A stretch of 64,000 nucleotides of DNA, from NCBI RefSeq assembly GCF_900088415.1, contig NZ_FLLQ01000011.1, positions 1 through 64,000 of the forward strand. Direction: 5' to 3'. The notes beneath the pieces are model-generated. The model did not search any database. It was not told the origin of the DNA and saw nothing but the letters and a program-made list of their open reading frames with translations. The position numbers and the translations under genes were made by a program. The stretch comes from Vibrio mediterranei. GTDB lineage: Bacteria > Pseudomonadota > Gammaproteobacteria > Enterobacterales > Vibrionaceae. Positions 7,738-17,199 of the stretch are shown piece after piece (position 1 is the first letter of the stretch; every line of letters starts with the position of its first letter).

Positions 7738-8613
7738 TTAGTGTACGGTCTTGTTATCCGATTGGGCATCTGCGTAAAGTGCTTTGATCTCTGGCTCGTC
7801 AAACGCGTAGGTTGAACCGCAGTAATCACAGTGCAGGGCAACTTCGCCATCTTGAGCCAAAATGTCAAAAATTTCTTCCTGAGCGACAGTGACGATAGCT
7901 GCGCCACTACGTTCACGTGAACAACCGCAGAAAAATTCCACTTCTTTTGGTTCGAATAGCTGTACTTTATCTTGGTTATATAGACGGTAGAGCAATTCAT
8001 TGGCTTCTAAACCAAATAACTCTTCATCTTTTACAGTATTCGTTAGCTGCTCTAGATGCTCGAAATCTTCTGGTGAACCGGTACCATCAGGCATAACCTG
8101 AAGCAGCATACCTGCTGCATGCTTGTGACCATCAACTTCACCTGTACGGATCCATAAACGAGTCTTCAACTGCTCAGAACGCTCGAAATAGCCCTCTAGC
8201 ACTTCTGACAAATTGTCACCTTCCAATCCGACAACGCCTTGATAGCGTTCACCTTGATCTGGAGTAATGGTGATAACTAGGTAGCCTTTACCCATCATAT
8301 CGTGGATTGAAGCATCATCAGCAATATCGCCTTCCCAGCGAGCAACACCACGTAGTTTTTGGTTGTGGTCTCCATTAATCACCGCTAAGGAAACTGGGCC
8401 ATCACCCTGCAACTGCATGGTAATTGAACCTTCGAACTTCAACGTAGCAGTTAGTAGACTTGTCGCAACAAGCAACTCACCTAGAAGAGTTTGCAGTGGA
8501 GCTGGGTATTCTTTGCTGGATAGTATCTCCTGATAGGCGCTATCCAATTGCACGAGCTCTCCGCGCACTGATAGCTCTTCAAAGAGGTAGCGATTTAATG
8601 TGTTGTTAGCCAT
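7738..8613 (-). CDS. hslO: Redox-regulated chaperone Hsp33
   Basis: Hsp33 is a cytosolic holdase that binds unfolding proteins when oxidised. The 291-residue protein shows the N-terminal substrate-binding domain (residues about 1-180) and a C-terminal zinc redox switch: CGC (in FFCGCSRERSG) and CDYC (in LHCDYCGSTYAF), the expected CxC and CxxC pairs that bind Zn when reduced and form disulfides under oxidative stress. It lies 15 nt downstream of hslR, the same pair as in E. coli, and is followed by its own terminator. Confidence 0.97.
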   Translation of the reverse strand: MANNTLNRYLFEELSVRGELVQLDSAYQEILSSKEYPAPLQTLLGELLVATSLLTATLKFEGSITMQLQGDGPVSLAVINGDHNQKLRGVARWEGDIADDASIHDMMGKGYLVITITPDQGERYQGVVGLEGDNLSEVLEGYFERSEQLKTRLWIRTGEVDGHKHAAGMLLQVMPDGTGSPEDFEHLEQLTNTVKDEELFGLEANELLYRLYNQDKVQLFEPKEVEFFCGCSRERSGAAIVTVAQEEIFDILAQDGEVALHCDYCGSTYAFDEPEIKALYADAQSDNKTVH

Positions 8614-8628
8614 TTAGGAAACTCCAGC

Positions 8629-9015
8629 TTATTGATGTTTAAACTTAATAATGTCGCGACGCTGTTTTTTGTCAGGTCGACGCTCAGGGCTTGGGTTGTG
8701 AGCATTCAGTTTTCTGCGCAACGCGTTATCTTCTCGTTTGGCAATACTCTCTAATGTTTCGGAGTAGAGAGTTTGGGCTTCCGGTGCACCTCTGCGTTGA
8801 TCTGAAATACGCTCAATAGTCACTGTCTTTTCTTCATTGCCTTGTCTGAGGGCGATGACAGCGCCTAATTCTACAATTTTACTTGGTTTAGAACGTTGTC
8901 CATTATAGTGGACTTTGCCACCATCGACCATGTTGCGAGCGATGCTTCTTGTCTTGTAGAAGCGGGCGGCCCACAGCCATTTGTCGAGGCGAACGGCTTT
9001 TTCTTCGGAACTCAT
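8629..9015 (-). CDS. hslR: Heat-shock ribosome-associated protein Hsp15
   Basis: This 128-residue protein has an S4 RNA-binding domain at residues 8-70 (VRLDKWLWAARFYKTRSIAR) and a strongly basic C-terminal tail (RRPDKKQRRDIIKFKHQ). In E. coli, Hsp15 binds 50S subunits that carry a blocked nascent chain and helps recycle them. It is first gene of an operon with hslO. The 291 nt upstream separate it from the divergent eps operon and must hold both promoters; I could not pick clear -10/-35 pairs there. Confidence 0.95.
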   Translation of the reverse strand: MSSEEKAVRLDKWLWAARFYKTRSIARNMVDGGKVHYNGQRSKPSKIVELGAVIALRQGNEEKTVTIERISDQRRGAPEAQTLYSETLESIAKREDNALRRKLNAHNPSPERRPDKKQRRDIIKFKHQ

Positions 9016-9306
9016 GCTGAATCCTGCTATCTAACTCAATACCAGTGCTCTTGTGTTCAATAACCTGACAGTTTTAAGTAATTACTGACAAATTGAGGAG
9101 AGCTGCTGATAGGTTTATCATGCTAATATTCCTCTAAATGGAGTTTAGATCTAATTATTTCAACCCCATTCTGCGGATTGCACTACAGTCATAATAGATA
9201 TGCTATAGTCAGATGATTAACCATACAAAAAACGATTGCTGATAATTTAGCAATAACAATTAATTACACAGTCAGTAAATGTTTAGTAGGGCAGGAAGTT
9301 AGGAGA

Positions 9307-10233
9307 GTGAAAGGAATATCCATATCGGCTGCGAGTATCAACACCGCTTCTATATCTTCATTTTTTCGTCGTTGTCTGCAGTATCAATCTCAAATTAGCC
9401 TAACGCTTACTCTAATCATGTTAGCGGTGTCCGCATGGATTGCCGGCGTTTTACTGTGGCAATTATTTCCTCAAACTCATTCTGTCAGTCAATGGGTTGC
9501 GCCCGTTGCTGTTAATAACCAAGCGCAAACTCAATCTAATAATTTACACTCTTCCGATATCAACAAAGCCAATATCTTTGGACAGTACAATCGCGAGCAA
9601 AAAGTAGTGCAGGCGCCAGTGGTGACTGATGCACCTAAAACACGGCTGAATGTGGTTTTAGTAGGCTCGGTAGTAAGCAGTAATCCTAACTTGAGTCTTG
9701 CGGTGGTTGCCAATCGTGGCAAGCAAGGTACGTATGGGATTGGAGAACAGATTGAAGGCACGCGAGCGACGGTGAGCGCCGTGATGATTGACCGAATCAT
9801 TATTTCCAACTCCGGACGTGATGAGACGGTGATGTTAGAAGGCTTAGAATACAAAAAACTTGAGTTGAAGACGGCACCACAAGTCGCTGCCTCCAATATT
9901 GCGGGAAATAATCCTATTAATTCAGAAGAAAAGCTGACAGCAATTCGCAGAACGATCACTCAAGATCCACAACAGATTTTTCAGTATGTCCGACTTTCCC
10001 AAGTGAAAAGAGATGGTCAGGTAAAAGGTTACCGAGTCAGTCCTGGACGAGATCCAGAGTTGTTTAACGCCGTAGGACTTCAAAATGGTGATATTGCCGT
10101 AGCGCTTAATGGTGCCGATCTCACTGACCCTGCTGCGATGGGGAAAATTTATCAGTCTATTTCCGAGCTTACCGAACTCAATTTAACGGTAGAGCGTGAC
10201 GGGCAACAACATGACATATTCATTCAGTTTTAG
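9307..10233 (+). CDS. gspC: Type II secretion protein C
   Basis: GspC (EpsC) links the inner-membrane platform to the outer-membrane secretin. This 308-residue protein has a cytoplasmic N-terminus, one membrane helix at about residues 33-55 (LTLTLIMLAVSAWIAGVLLW), a periplasmic homology region (LNVVLVGSVVSSNPNLSLAV, about 115-135) that contacts GspD, and a C-terminal PDZ domain (YRVSPGRDPELFNAVGLQNG, about 238-257). The start is GTG with AGGA just upstream. It is the first gene of the 12-gene eps operon; a 31-nt gap follows before gspD. Confidence 0.95.
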   Translation: MKGISISAASINTASISSFFRRCLQYQSQISLTLTLIMLAVSAWIAGVLLWQLFPQTHSVSQWVAPVAVNNQAQTQSNNLHSSDINKANIFGQYNREQKVVQAPVVTDAPKTRLNVVLVGSVVSSNPNLSLAVVANRGKQGTYGIGEQIEGTRATVSAVMIDRIIISNSGRDETVMLEGLEYKKLELKTAPQVAASNIAGNNPINSEEKLTAIRRTITQDPQQIFQYVRLSQVKRDGQVKGYRVSPGRDPELFNAVGLQNGDIAVALNGADLTDPAAMGKIYQSISELTELNLTVERDGQQHDIFIQF

Positions 10234-10264
10234 TTATGCGTAAGGCATTACAAGGGAGCAACAA

Positions 10265-12289
10265 GTGAAAAGTTGGCTTAAAACAAGTACCTGGTTATTG
10301 ATGGGGAGCCTGATGGCTGCGCCAGCGGTATCAGCCAATGAATTCAGTGCCAGTTTCAAAGGAACTGACCTACATGAGTTTATCAATATCGTTGGACGCA
10401 ACCTCGATAAAACTATCATTGTTGATCCGTCAGTGCGCGGTAAAGTCGATGTGCGTAGCTATGATGTTTTAAATGAAGAGCAATATTACAGCTTTTTTCT
10501 TAATGTCTTAGAAGTCTATGGTTTCGCGGTCGTAGAGATGGACAATGGCATTTTGAAGGTTATCAAAGCAAAAGATGCCAAGACCTCGGCGATTCCTGTA
10601 GTTGGTGATTCCGATAACGTCACTGGAGACAGTGTCGTGACACGTGTGGTCGCGGTGAAGAATGTTTCGGTAAGAGAGCTTTCTCCTTTGTTGCGCCAAC
10701 TAAATGATAATGCTGGTGCAGGTAATGTGGTTCATTATGACCCTGCGAACATCATTCTTATTACCGGTCGTGCCGCAGTTGTTAATCGTCTAGCAGATAT
10801 TATTCGCCGTGTAGACCAAGCAGGCGATAAAGAAGTTGAAGTGGTTGAATTAAAGAACGCTTCGGCCGCAGAAATGGTTCGTATTGTTGATGCTCTAAAT
10901 AAGACGACGGACGCTAAAAATACCCCAGCACTCTTACAACCTAAGCTGGTGGCGGATGAACGAACTAACTCTATCCTGATTTCTGGTGACCCTAAGGTTC
11001 GTGAACGCCTGCGCCGTTTGATTAATCAGCTTGATGTTGAAATGGCGACCAAAGGCAACAACCGAGTTCAGTATCTGAAATATGCCAAAGCTGAAGAACT
11101 TGTGGATGTCCTAAAAGGGGTGTCTGATAACCTTCAGAAAGAGAAGCAGTCTGGCTCTACCTCAGGCAGTGGAGCAAACCGCTCTGAAGTGATGATCAGT
11201 GCGCACCCTGATACCAACGCGCTTGTGATTACTGCTCCGCCAGACATTATGAAAGCCCTGCTTGAGATCATTAAGCAGCTAGACATTCGTCGTGCGCAGG
11301 TTCTAATTGAAGCGCTGATTGTTGAGCTTGCCGACGTTGATGGCGCTAACCTTGGCGTGCAATGGGGTAATGCCTCGGCGGGTAGTGTGGTTCAGTTTTC
11401 CAATACGGGAGCTTCTATCGGCAATGTTATGGTTGGTATGGAAGAAGCCAAAGACAAGACCACAACAGAAACTCGTTATAGAGCGGATGGAACGCCGTAC
11501 AACGTTGAAACCAAAACCACAGGTGACTATACCAAGCTTGCTAGCGCACTCAGCGGTGTCCAAGGTGCTGCTGTGGGTATTGCTCTTGGCGATTGGACTG
11601 CTCTTATTACAGCAGTTTCCAGTACCTCCAACTCAAACATTCTGTCTTCTCCTAGCATTACTGTTATGGATAACGGCGAAGCGTCGTTTATCGTTGGTGA
11701 AGAAGTGCCAGTATTGACCGGTTCGACAGCTGGCTCAAACAACAGCAATCCATTCCAAACGGTTGACCGTAAAGAAGTAGGTATCAAGCTTAAAGTCGTC
11801 CCACAGATCAACGAAGGTAACTCGGTTCAGCTTAATATTGAGCAAGAAGTTTCCAATGTTCTTGGTGCTAATGGTGCGGTAGATGTGCGTTTTGCTAAGC
11901 GTCAGCTTAACACTTCGGTGATGATCCAAGATGGTCAGATGCTGGTATTGGGTGGTTTGATTGATGAACGTGCCGCTGAAAGTGAGTCGAAAGTTCCTTT
12001 CCTCGGGGATATCCCATATCTGGGTCGTTTGTTCACTTCCACCAGTACAACGGTTGAGAAAAAGAACCTCATGGTCTTCATTAAGCCGACGATTATCCGT
12101 GATGGCATGACGTCTGATGGTATCACTCAGCGTAAATATAACTACATTCGTGCAGAGCAGTTATTCAAGGCGGATAAAGGCTTGAAGCTGATGGATGACG
12201 GCTACATTCCAGTATTACCTGAGTTCAATAATACCACGCGCTACCCATCTGAAATTCAAGCATTCTTTGATCAGGTAGAAGCGAAGTAA
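10265..12289 (+). CDS. gspD: Type II secretion secretin GspD
   Basis: GspD (EpsD) forms the outer-membrane channel. The 674-residue precursor has a signal peptide ending near AVSA (residues 1-24), then N0 (about 25-100), N1-N3 domains (about 120-320) with a Gly/Ser-rich spacer in N3 (SGSTSGSGANRS), and the secretin core (about 345-610) with VPVLTGS and the terminal LMVFIKPTII. A C-terminal S-domain of about 50 residues follows, where Vibrio secretins of the AspS type bind their pilotin. The start is GTG, preceded by GGGAG. Confidence 0.97.
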   Translation: MKSWLKTSTWLLMGSLMAAPAVSANEFSASFKGTDLHEFINIVGRNLDKTIIVDPSVRGKVDVRSYDVLNEEQYYSFFLNVLEVYGFAVVEMDNGILKVIKAKDAKTSAIPVVGDSDNVTGDSVVTRVVAVKNVSVRELSPLLRQLNDNAGAGNVVHYDPANIILITGRAAVVNRLADIIRRVDQAGDKEVEVVELKNASAAEMVRIVDALNKTTDAKNTPALLQPKLVADERTNSILISGDPKVRERLRRLINQLDVEMATKGNNRVQYLKYAKAEELVDVLKGVSDNLQKEKQSGSTSGSGANRSEVMISAHPDTNALVITAPPDIMKALLEIIKQLDIRRAQVLIEALIVELADVDGANLGVQWGNASAGSVVQFSNTGASIGNVMVGMEEAKDKTTTETRYRADGTPYNVETKTTGDYTKLASALSGVQGAAVGIALGDWTALITAVSSTSNSNILSSPSITVMDNGEASFIVGEEVPVLTGSTAGSNNSNPFQTVDRKEVGIKLKVVPQINEGNSVQLNIEQEVSNVLGANGAVDVRFAKRQLNTSVMIQDGQMLVLGGLIDERAAESESKVPFLGDIPYLGRLFTSTSTTVEKKNLMVFIKPTIIRDGMTSDGITQRKYNYIRAEQLFKADKGLKLMDDGYIPVLPEFNNTTRYPSEIQAFFDQVEAK

Positions 12290-12291
12290 TT

Positions 12292-13785
12292 ATGGACACT
12301 ATCCAACAGCGCCCTTTGGTGACTCGCCTGCCGTTTAGCTTTGCTAATCGCTTTAAGGTAGTGTTCGAGTCTCTAGAGTCAGACGCCGTGCTCTACTATG
12401 TAGAGCCGCTGGCGTTGAATGCATTGCAAGAAGTTAAGCGAGTGTTTCGTCAGCCTTTTTCCTTACATGCTCTTTCTTCTGAGGAGTTTGATTCAAAGCT
12501 TACTCAAGCTTATCAGCGCGACTCGTCTGAGGCTCGTCAGTTAATGGAAGATATTGGTGCTGACAGTGATGACTTTTTCTCTTTAGCAGAGGAGTTGCCA
12601 CAAGATGAAGATTTGTTGGAGTCGGATGACGATGCGCCGATAATCAAGCTAATCAACGCCATGCTTGGCGAGGCCATCAAAGAAGGCGCCTCGGATATTC
12701 ATATTGAAACCTTTGAAAAAGTACTGTCGATTCGATTTCGTATTGATGGGGTACTGCGTGATGTGTTGGCGCCAAGTCGTAAGTTGGCACCGCTGTTGGT
12801 ATCACGTGTCAAAGTTATGGCTAAGCTGGATATTGCGGAGAAGCGAGTTCCCCAAGATGGCCGTATTTCATTGCGTATTGGTGGTAGAGCGGTAGACGTT
12901 CGTGTCTCTACGATGCCATCGTCACATGGTGAGCGAGTGGTGATGCGTCTACTAGATAAAAACGCGACGCGGCTAGATTTGCATAGTTTAGGTATGACAG
13001 CAGCCAACCATGAAAACTTTAGACACCTGATTAAGAGGCCACATGGCATTATTTTGGTGACCGGTCCAACTGGTTCTGGTAAATCCACTACTCTGTATGC
13101 AGGTCTGCAAGAGATCAACAGTAATGAGCGCAACATACTGACCGTTGAAGATCCTATTGAATTTGATATTGATGGTATCGGTCAGACGCAGGTTAACCCC
13201 AAAGTAGACATGACCTTTGCTCGAGGTTTACGTGCCATTCTACGTCAAGACCCCGACGTGGTGATGGTGGGTGAGATTCGAGATCTTGAAACGGCCCAAA
13301 TTGCTGTTCAAGCCTCATTAACTGGTCACTTGGTGATGTCGACACTGCACACTAATACGGCTGTTGGTGCGATTACGCGAATGCGTGATATGGGCATTGA
13401 ACCATTTCTGATTTCCTCTTCTCTACTCGGCGTTCTAGCGCAGCGCTTGGTCCGTACCTTATGTAATGACTGTAAAGCACCTTATGCAGCGGATGGCGCT
13501 ACTAAGCAGTTATTCGGGCTGGCCGAGCATGAAGAGCTGGTACTACATAAAGCTGTCGGCTGTGAGAAGTGTAACCACAAAGGTTATCGTGGACGTACTG
13601 GTATCCACGAACTCTTGATGGTTGATGAAACAGTACAGACCCTTATTCATGATGAAGCAGGCGAGCAGGCGATTGAAAAAGCAGTACGCTCACATACTCC
13701 GAGTATACGAGATGACGGTTTCCATAAAGTGAAGCATGGAATTACCTCTCTTGAAGAAGTCATGCGTGTGACCAAGGAAGCGTAA
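12292..13785 (+). CDS. gspE: Type II secretion ATPase GspE
   Basis: GspE (EpsE) is the cytosolic hexameric ATPase that drives pseudopilus assembly and is anchored by GspL. The 497-residue length matches the family. It shows an N-terminal GspL-binding domain, Walker A GPTGSGKST (about 259-267), an Asp box (TVEDPIEFD), Walker B-like GEIRDLETA, a His box (LVMSTLHTN), and the zinc-binding tetracysteine motif CNDC...CEKC (about 397-430). It starts 2 nt after gspD and abuts gspF. Confidence 0.98.
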   Translation: MDTIQQRPLVTRLPFSFANRFKVVFESLESDAVLYYVEPLALNALQEVKRVFRQPFSLHALSSEEFDSKLTQAYQRDSSEARQLMEDIGADSDDFFSLAEELPQDEDLLESDDDAPIIKLINAMLGEAIKEGASDIHIETFEKVLSIRFRIDGVLRDVLAPSRKLAPLLVSRVKVMAKLDIAEKRVPQDGRISLRIGGRAVDVRVSTMPSSHGERVVMRLLDKNATRLDLHSLGMTAANHENFRHLIKRPHGIILVTGPTGSGKSTTLYAGLQEINSNERNILTVEDPIEFDIDGIGQTQVNPKVDMTFARGLRAILRQDPDVVMVGEIRDLETAQIAVQASLTGHLVMSTLHTNTAVGAITRMRDMGIEPFLISSSLLGVLAQRLVRTLCNDCKAPYAADGATKQLFGLAEHEELVLHKAVGCEKCNHKGYRGRTGIHELLMVDETVQTLIHDEAGEQAIEKAVRSHTPSIRDDGFHKVKHGITSLEEVMRVTKEA

Positions 13786-15015
13786 GTGGCAGCGTTTGAA
13801 TATAAGGCTCTGAATGCCAAAGGAAAGCAAGTAAAAGGGTTAGTTGAGGGAGATAATGCTCGCCAAGCTCGCTTACGCCTGAAAGAGCAAGGCATGATTC
13901 CTATCGATATTGTCGAAGCGAAAGGTAAGTCGAGCAAAAGTGCCAATGGTGAAACCTCAAAACCAGCCTTTAAGCGTGGTATCAGTACGCCTGATTTAGC
14001 GCTTATTACACGTCAGTTATCGACGCTAGTTCAATCGGGCATGCCGTTAGAAGAGTGTTTAAAAGCGGTTTCAGAGCAATCAGAGAAGCCACGAATTCGC
14101 AGTATGCTTGCTGCAATACGCTCTAAAGTCACCGAAGGTTATACCTTGTCAGACAGTTTGGCGGAGTATCCGCATATCTTTGATGAGCTATTTCGTTCCA
14201 TGGTTGCGGCTGGCGAAAAGTCGGGCCATCTAGACTCTATCCTTGAACGTTTAGCTGATTACGCTGAGAACCGTCAAAAACTTCGTTCCAAACTACAACA
14301 AGCAATGATCTACCCAGTGGTGCTGGTGGTGTTTGCCGTCGCCATTGTGGCGTTCCTTCTAGCAGCGGTGGTACCAAAAATCGTCGGTCAGTTTGTCCAA
14401 ATGGGACAAGAGTTGCCTAAATCGACTCAGTTCTTGCTTTCTTCCAGTGACTTTGTGCAGCAATGGGGCATTGTCGTTGTCGCAGTATTTCTGGTGTTGT
14501 TTTACCTATTCAAAGCTGCATTGAAAAGACCAGCAATACGAATGAGTTGGGATACCAAGGTGCTTAATCTCCCGTTGATTGGCAAAATAGCACGTGGTCT
14601 TAATACCTCTCGCTTTGCTCGAACATTGGCAATCTGTACCTCGAGCGCGATCCCAATTCTTGAAGGCATGAAGGTGTCAGTGGATGTGATGACCAATCAT
14701 TTTGCTAAGAAGCAAGTGTCTAATGCCGCTGACAATGTACGCGAAGGTGCAAGCCTTCGTAAAGCACTGGAACAAACCAAACTGTTCCCTCCAATGATGC
14801 TGCATATGATTGCTAGTGGTGAGCAAAGTGGTGAGCTTGAAAGTATGTTAACGCGTGCCGCTGATAACCAAGATCAGAACTTTGAATCGACCATAAATAT
14901 TGCTTTGGGAATTTTTACTCCCGCCTTAATCGCACTGATGGCTGGCTTGGTACTATTTATCGTAATGGCGACATTGATGCCAATTTTAGAAATGAACAAT
15001 TTAATGTCTGGATAA
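13786..15015 (+). CDS. gspF: Type II secretion inner-membrane platform protein GspF
   Basis: GspF (EpsF) is the polytopic core of the inner-membrane platform. The 409-residue protein has two repeated cytoplasmic domains (about 70-165 and 270-370; ITRQLSTLVQSGMPLEECL and FARTLAICTSSAIPILEGM are the repeat signatures) and three membrane helices at about 172-195, 222-245 and 375-400. The start is GTG directly after the gspE TAA, so translation is almost certainly coupled. Confidence 0.97.
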   Translation: MAAFEYKALNAKGKQVKGLVEGDNARQARLRLKEQGMIPIDIVEAKGKSSKSANGETSKPAFKRGISTPDLALITRQLSTLVQSGMPLEECLKAVSEQSEKPRIRSMLAAIRSKVTEGYTLSDSLAEYPHIFDELFRSMVAAGEKSGHLDSILERLADYAENRQKLRSKLQQAMIYPVVLVVFAVAIVAFLLAAVVPKIVGQFVQMGQELPKSTQFLLSSSDFVQQWGIVVVAVFLVLFYLFKAALKRPAIRMSWDTKVLNLPLIGKIARGLNTSRFARTLAICTSSAIPILEGMKVSVDVMTNHFAKKQVSNAADNVREGASLRKALEQTKLFPPMMLHMIASGEQSGELESMLTRAADNQDQNFESTINIALGIFTPALIALMAGLVLFIVMATLMPILEMNNLMSG

Positions 15016-15074
15016 TCTAATCAGATAATGAAATCACAACCCTCTGTCTAGAGGCGTTTTCTTTGGAGTGAGAA

Positions 15075-15518
15075 ATGAGAAAAACAAACAGAAAACAGGC
15101 TGGCTTTACGTTACTCGAAGTAATGGTGGTTGTTGTTATCTTAGGTATTTTGGCAAGCTTTGTTGTTCCTAATCTACTAGGCAACAAAGAGAAAGCGGAT
15201 CAGCAAAAAGCCATTACCGATATTGTCGCGTTAGAAAATGCGCTTGATATGTACAAGTTAGACAACAGCGTTTATCCAACTACGGATCAAGGTCTGGAAG
15301 CGCTAGTGACTAAGCCGGGTAACCCTGAGCCGCGTAACTACCGTGATGGTGGTTATATTCGTCGTTTACCTAATGACCCGTGGGGCAATGACTATCAATA
15401 TTTGAGCCCTGGTGACAAAGGCACTATCGACATCTTTACGTTAGGTGCTGATGGTCAAGAAGGTGGTGAAGGCGCAGCAGCCGATATTGGCAACTGGAAT
15501 ATTCAAGACTTTCAGTAA
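15075..15518 (+). CDS. gspG: Major pseudopilin GspG
   Basis: GspG (EpsG) builds the shaft of the T2SS pseudopilus. The 147-residue prepilin has the type III signal QAG|FTLLEVMVVVVILGILAS, cleaved and N-methylated by the prepilin peptidase (not in this window), with Glu5 present. The C-terminal part carries the calcium-site region (WGNDYQYLSPG, IFTLGADGQEGG). It has its own strong Shine-Dalgarno (TTGGAGTGAG) after a 59-nt gap, consistent with the high expression a major pseudopilin needs. Confidence 0.98.
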   Translation: MRKTNRKQAGFTLLEVMVVVVILGILASFVVPNLLGNKEKADQQKAITDIVALENALDMYKLDNSVYPTTDQGLEALVTKPGNPEPRNYRDGGYIRRLPNDPWGNDYQYLSPGDKGTIDIFTLGADGQEGGEGAAADIGNWNIQDFQ

Positions 15519-15568
15519 TCGGTAATCAGTAGGGCGAGTATTCGCCCTACCTTTTTCAATGGTATGTC

Positions 15569-16174
15569 ATGCGTTCTCTCATACGGCAACATCATCAAGG
15601 CTTCACCTTACTGGAAGTGCTCCTAGTATTGGTACTGTTATCCATCAGTGCCGTCGCAGTCATTTCGACCTTACCTCAGCCGCAAGACGAACAAGTGAAA
15701 CAACAAGCTCAGCGCTTATTCCAAAGGCTTCAGCTCTTCAATGAAGAGGCCATGTTAGCTGGAAAGGACTTTGGAATACGAGTTGATGAAGATAAAAAGC
15801 AGTATGTGTTTCTGGAGCTCCAAGCTGACGGTTGGCAAAGAGTGTCATTGAATCAGATTCCTGAAGAAACCACGTTGCCGGAAGAGATGACTGTCAAACT
15901 CGATTTAAGCAATGGTGTCTGGGGCAATGATGACCGATTGTTTGAACCTGGTACTTTGTTTGATGAAGATATGTTTGCTGACATCGAGAAAAAGAAAAAA
16001 GCAGAAAAACCGCCGCAAGTTTTTATTCTTTCCAGTGGAGAGATTACGCCGGGAGCCTTTGTTTTAGCGCCTGTAAACCGAGCGCTTAAAGCGCAGTCTT
16101 GGTATGTACAAATCCAAGATAATGGTTCGTTACAGCTAATGGACGACAAGGATTGGAATGAAAACAAACGCTAA
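15569..16174 (+). CDS. gspH: Minor pseudopilin GspH
   Basis: GspH (EpsH) is a minor pseudopilin. The 201-residue precursor carries the prepilin signal HQG|FTLLEVLLVLVLLSISA and a GspH-type globular domain with a charged loop (FADIEKKKKAEKPPQVFIL, about residues 131-149). It overlaps gspI by 17 nt. A 50-nt gap separates it from gspG. Confidence 0.95.
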   Translation: MRSLIRQHHQGFTLLEVLLVLVLLSISAVAVISTLPQPQDEQVKQQAQRLFQRLQLFNEEAMLAGKDFGIRVDEDKKQYVFLELQADGWQRVSLNQIPEETTLPEEMTVKLDLSNGVWGNDDRLFEPGTLFDEDMFADIEKKKKAEKPPQVFILSSGEITPGAFVLAPVNRALKAQSWYVQIQDNGSLQLMDDKDWNENKR

Positions 16175-16514
16175 AGGGATGACCCTACTTGAGGTGTTGA
16201 TTGCCCTTGCTATCTTTGCAACGGCGGCCATTGCGATCATTCGTTCCGTGAGTCAGCATATCAATACCTTAAACTATCTAGAAGACAAGGCCTTTGCTGC
16301 AATGGTGGTGGATAATCAAATGGCCAAGGTTATGCTTGATACGTCTGCGCTTAAAGCCCAAAAAGGGAGCGAGAAATTGGCGGGACGCGAGTGGTTTTGG
16401 AGCGTCACTCCCGTAAAAACATCTGATAATTTACTTAAAGCTGTTGATGTGAGTGTGGCACTAGATAAAAAAGCCAGTCCCATCGTGACGGTGAGGAGCT
16501 ACGTTGATAGGTAA
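16158..16514 (+). CDS. gspI: Minor pseudopilin GspI
   Basis: This 118-residue pseudopilin (EpsI) has the cleavage signal AKG|MTLLEVLIALAIFATAA with Glu5. GspI forms the tip complex with GspJ and GspK. It overlaps gspH by 17 nt and gspJ by 11 nt, so the three minor pseudopilins are translated as a coupled block. Confidence 0.95.
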   Translation: MKTNAKGMTLLEVLIALAIFATAAIAIIRSVSQHINTLNYLEDKAFAAMVVDNQMAKVMLDTSALKAQKGSEKLAGREWFWSVTPVKTSDNLLKAVDVSVALDKKASPIVTVRSYVDR

Positions 16515-17199
16515 GCGTTCTCAAGGCTTTACACTGATTGAAGTATTAGTGGCTATCGCCATCTTCGCAAGTCTCAGTATTGCTGCTTATCAAGTGGTTA
16601 ACCAAGTTCAGCGAAGTAACGAACTCTCGCAGGAGCGCAGTGCTCGCTTGCAAGAAATCCAGCGAGGTTTTGTCTATCTGGATAGTGACTTTAGGCAAAT
16701 GGCACTTAGGCAGTTTAGACACGAGGGAGAGGCACCGTTAAATCGCTTGATCTTGTGGCAGCAAAACTTATTGGAGTCTGAAGGTAAAGGGTTACTTTTT
16801 ACTCGTCTAGGATGGCTCAATCCGCAAAATCAATTTCCGCGTGGTGAAGTAGCGAAAGTTGGCTATCGACTAAAACAGGGCAAACTAGAAAGAGTATGGT
16901 GGCGCTACCCTGACACGGCTGTGGGCGAGCCTCCTGTGGTTCTCCCTATCTTTAGCGGTGTAGAAGACTTTGACATGCGTTTTTACAACGGGGAAACGTG
17001 GCTTAAAGAGTGGCAAGCAGACTTGTCACTGCCATTAGCTGTGGAGATTAAGCTTACCTTCGAAGATTATGGCGAGATAACCAGGATTTACCTGACTCCT
17101 GCAGGTACCATTAACGCGTCATCGGCACCTAATAATGGTGATGGGAATCAAGATGGTAGTGGGAATCAAGGTGGTAATAACCAAGGAGGCAACTCGTGA
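16504..17199 (+). CDS. gspJ: Minor pseudopilin GspJ
   Basis: This 231-residue pseudopilin (EpsJ) has the signal SQG|FTLIEVLVAIAIFASLS. It starts at a TTG inside gspI, the only start that leaves a short prepilin leader (MIGKRSQG). The last about 28 residues are a low-complexity tail of Gly, Asn, Gln and Ser with repeats such as GNQDGSGNQGGNNQGG, which is not part of the folded pseudopilin domain. The 3' end overlaps gspK by 4 nt. Confidence 0.95.
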   Translation: MIGKRSQGFTLIEVLVAIAIFASLSIAAYQVVNQVQRSNELSQERSARLQEIQRGFVYLDSDFRQMALRQFRHEGEAPLNRLILWQQNLLESEGKGLLFTRLGWLNPQNQFPRGEVAKVGYRLKQGKLERVWWRYPDTAVGEPPVVLPIFSGVEDFDMRFYNGETWLKEWQADLSLPLAVEIKLTFEDYGEITRIYLTPAGTINASSAPNNGDGNQDGSGNQGGNNQGGNS

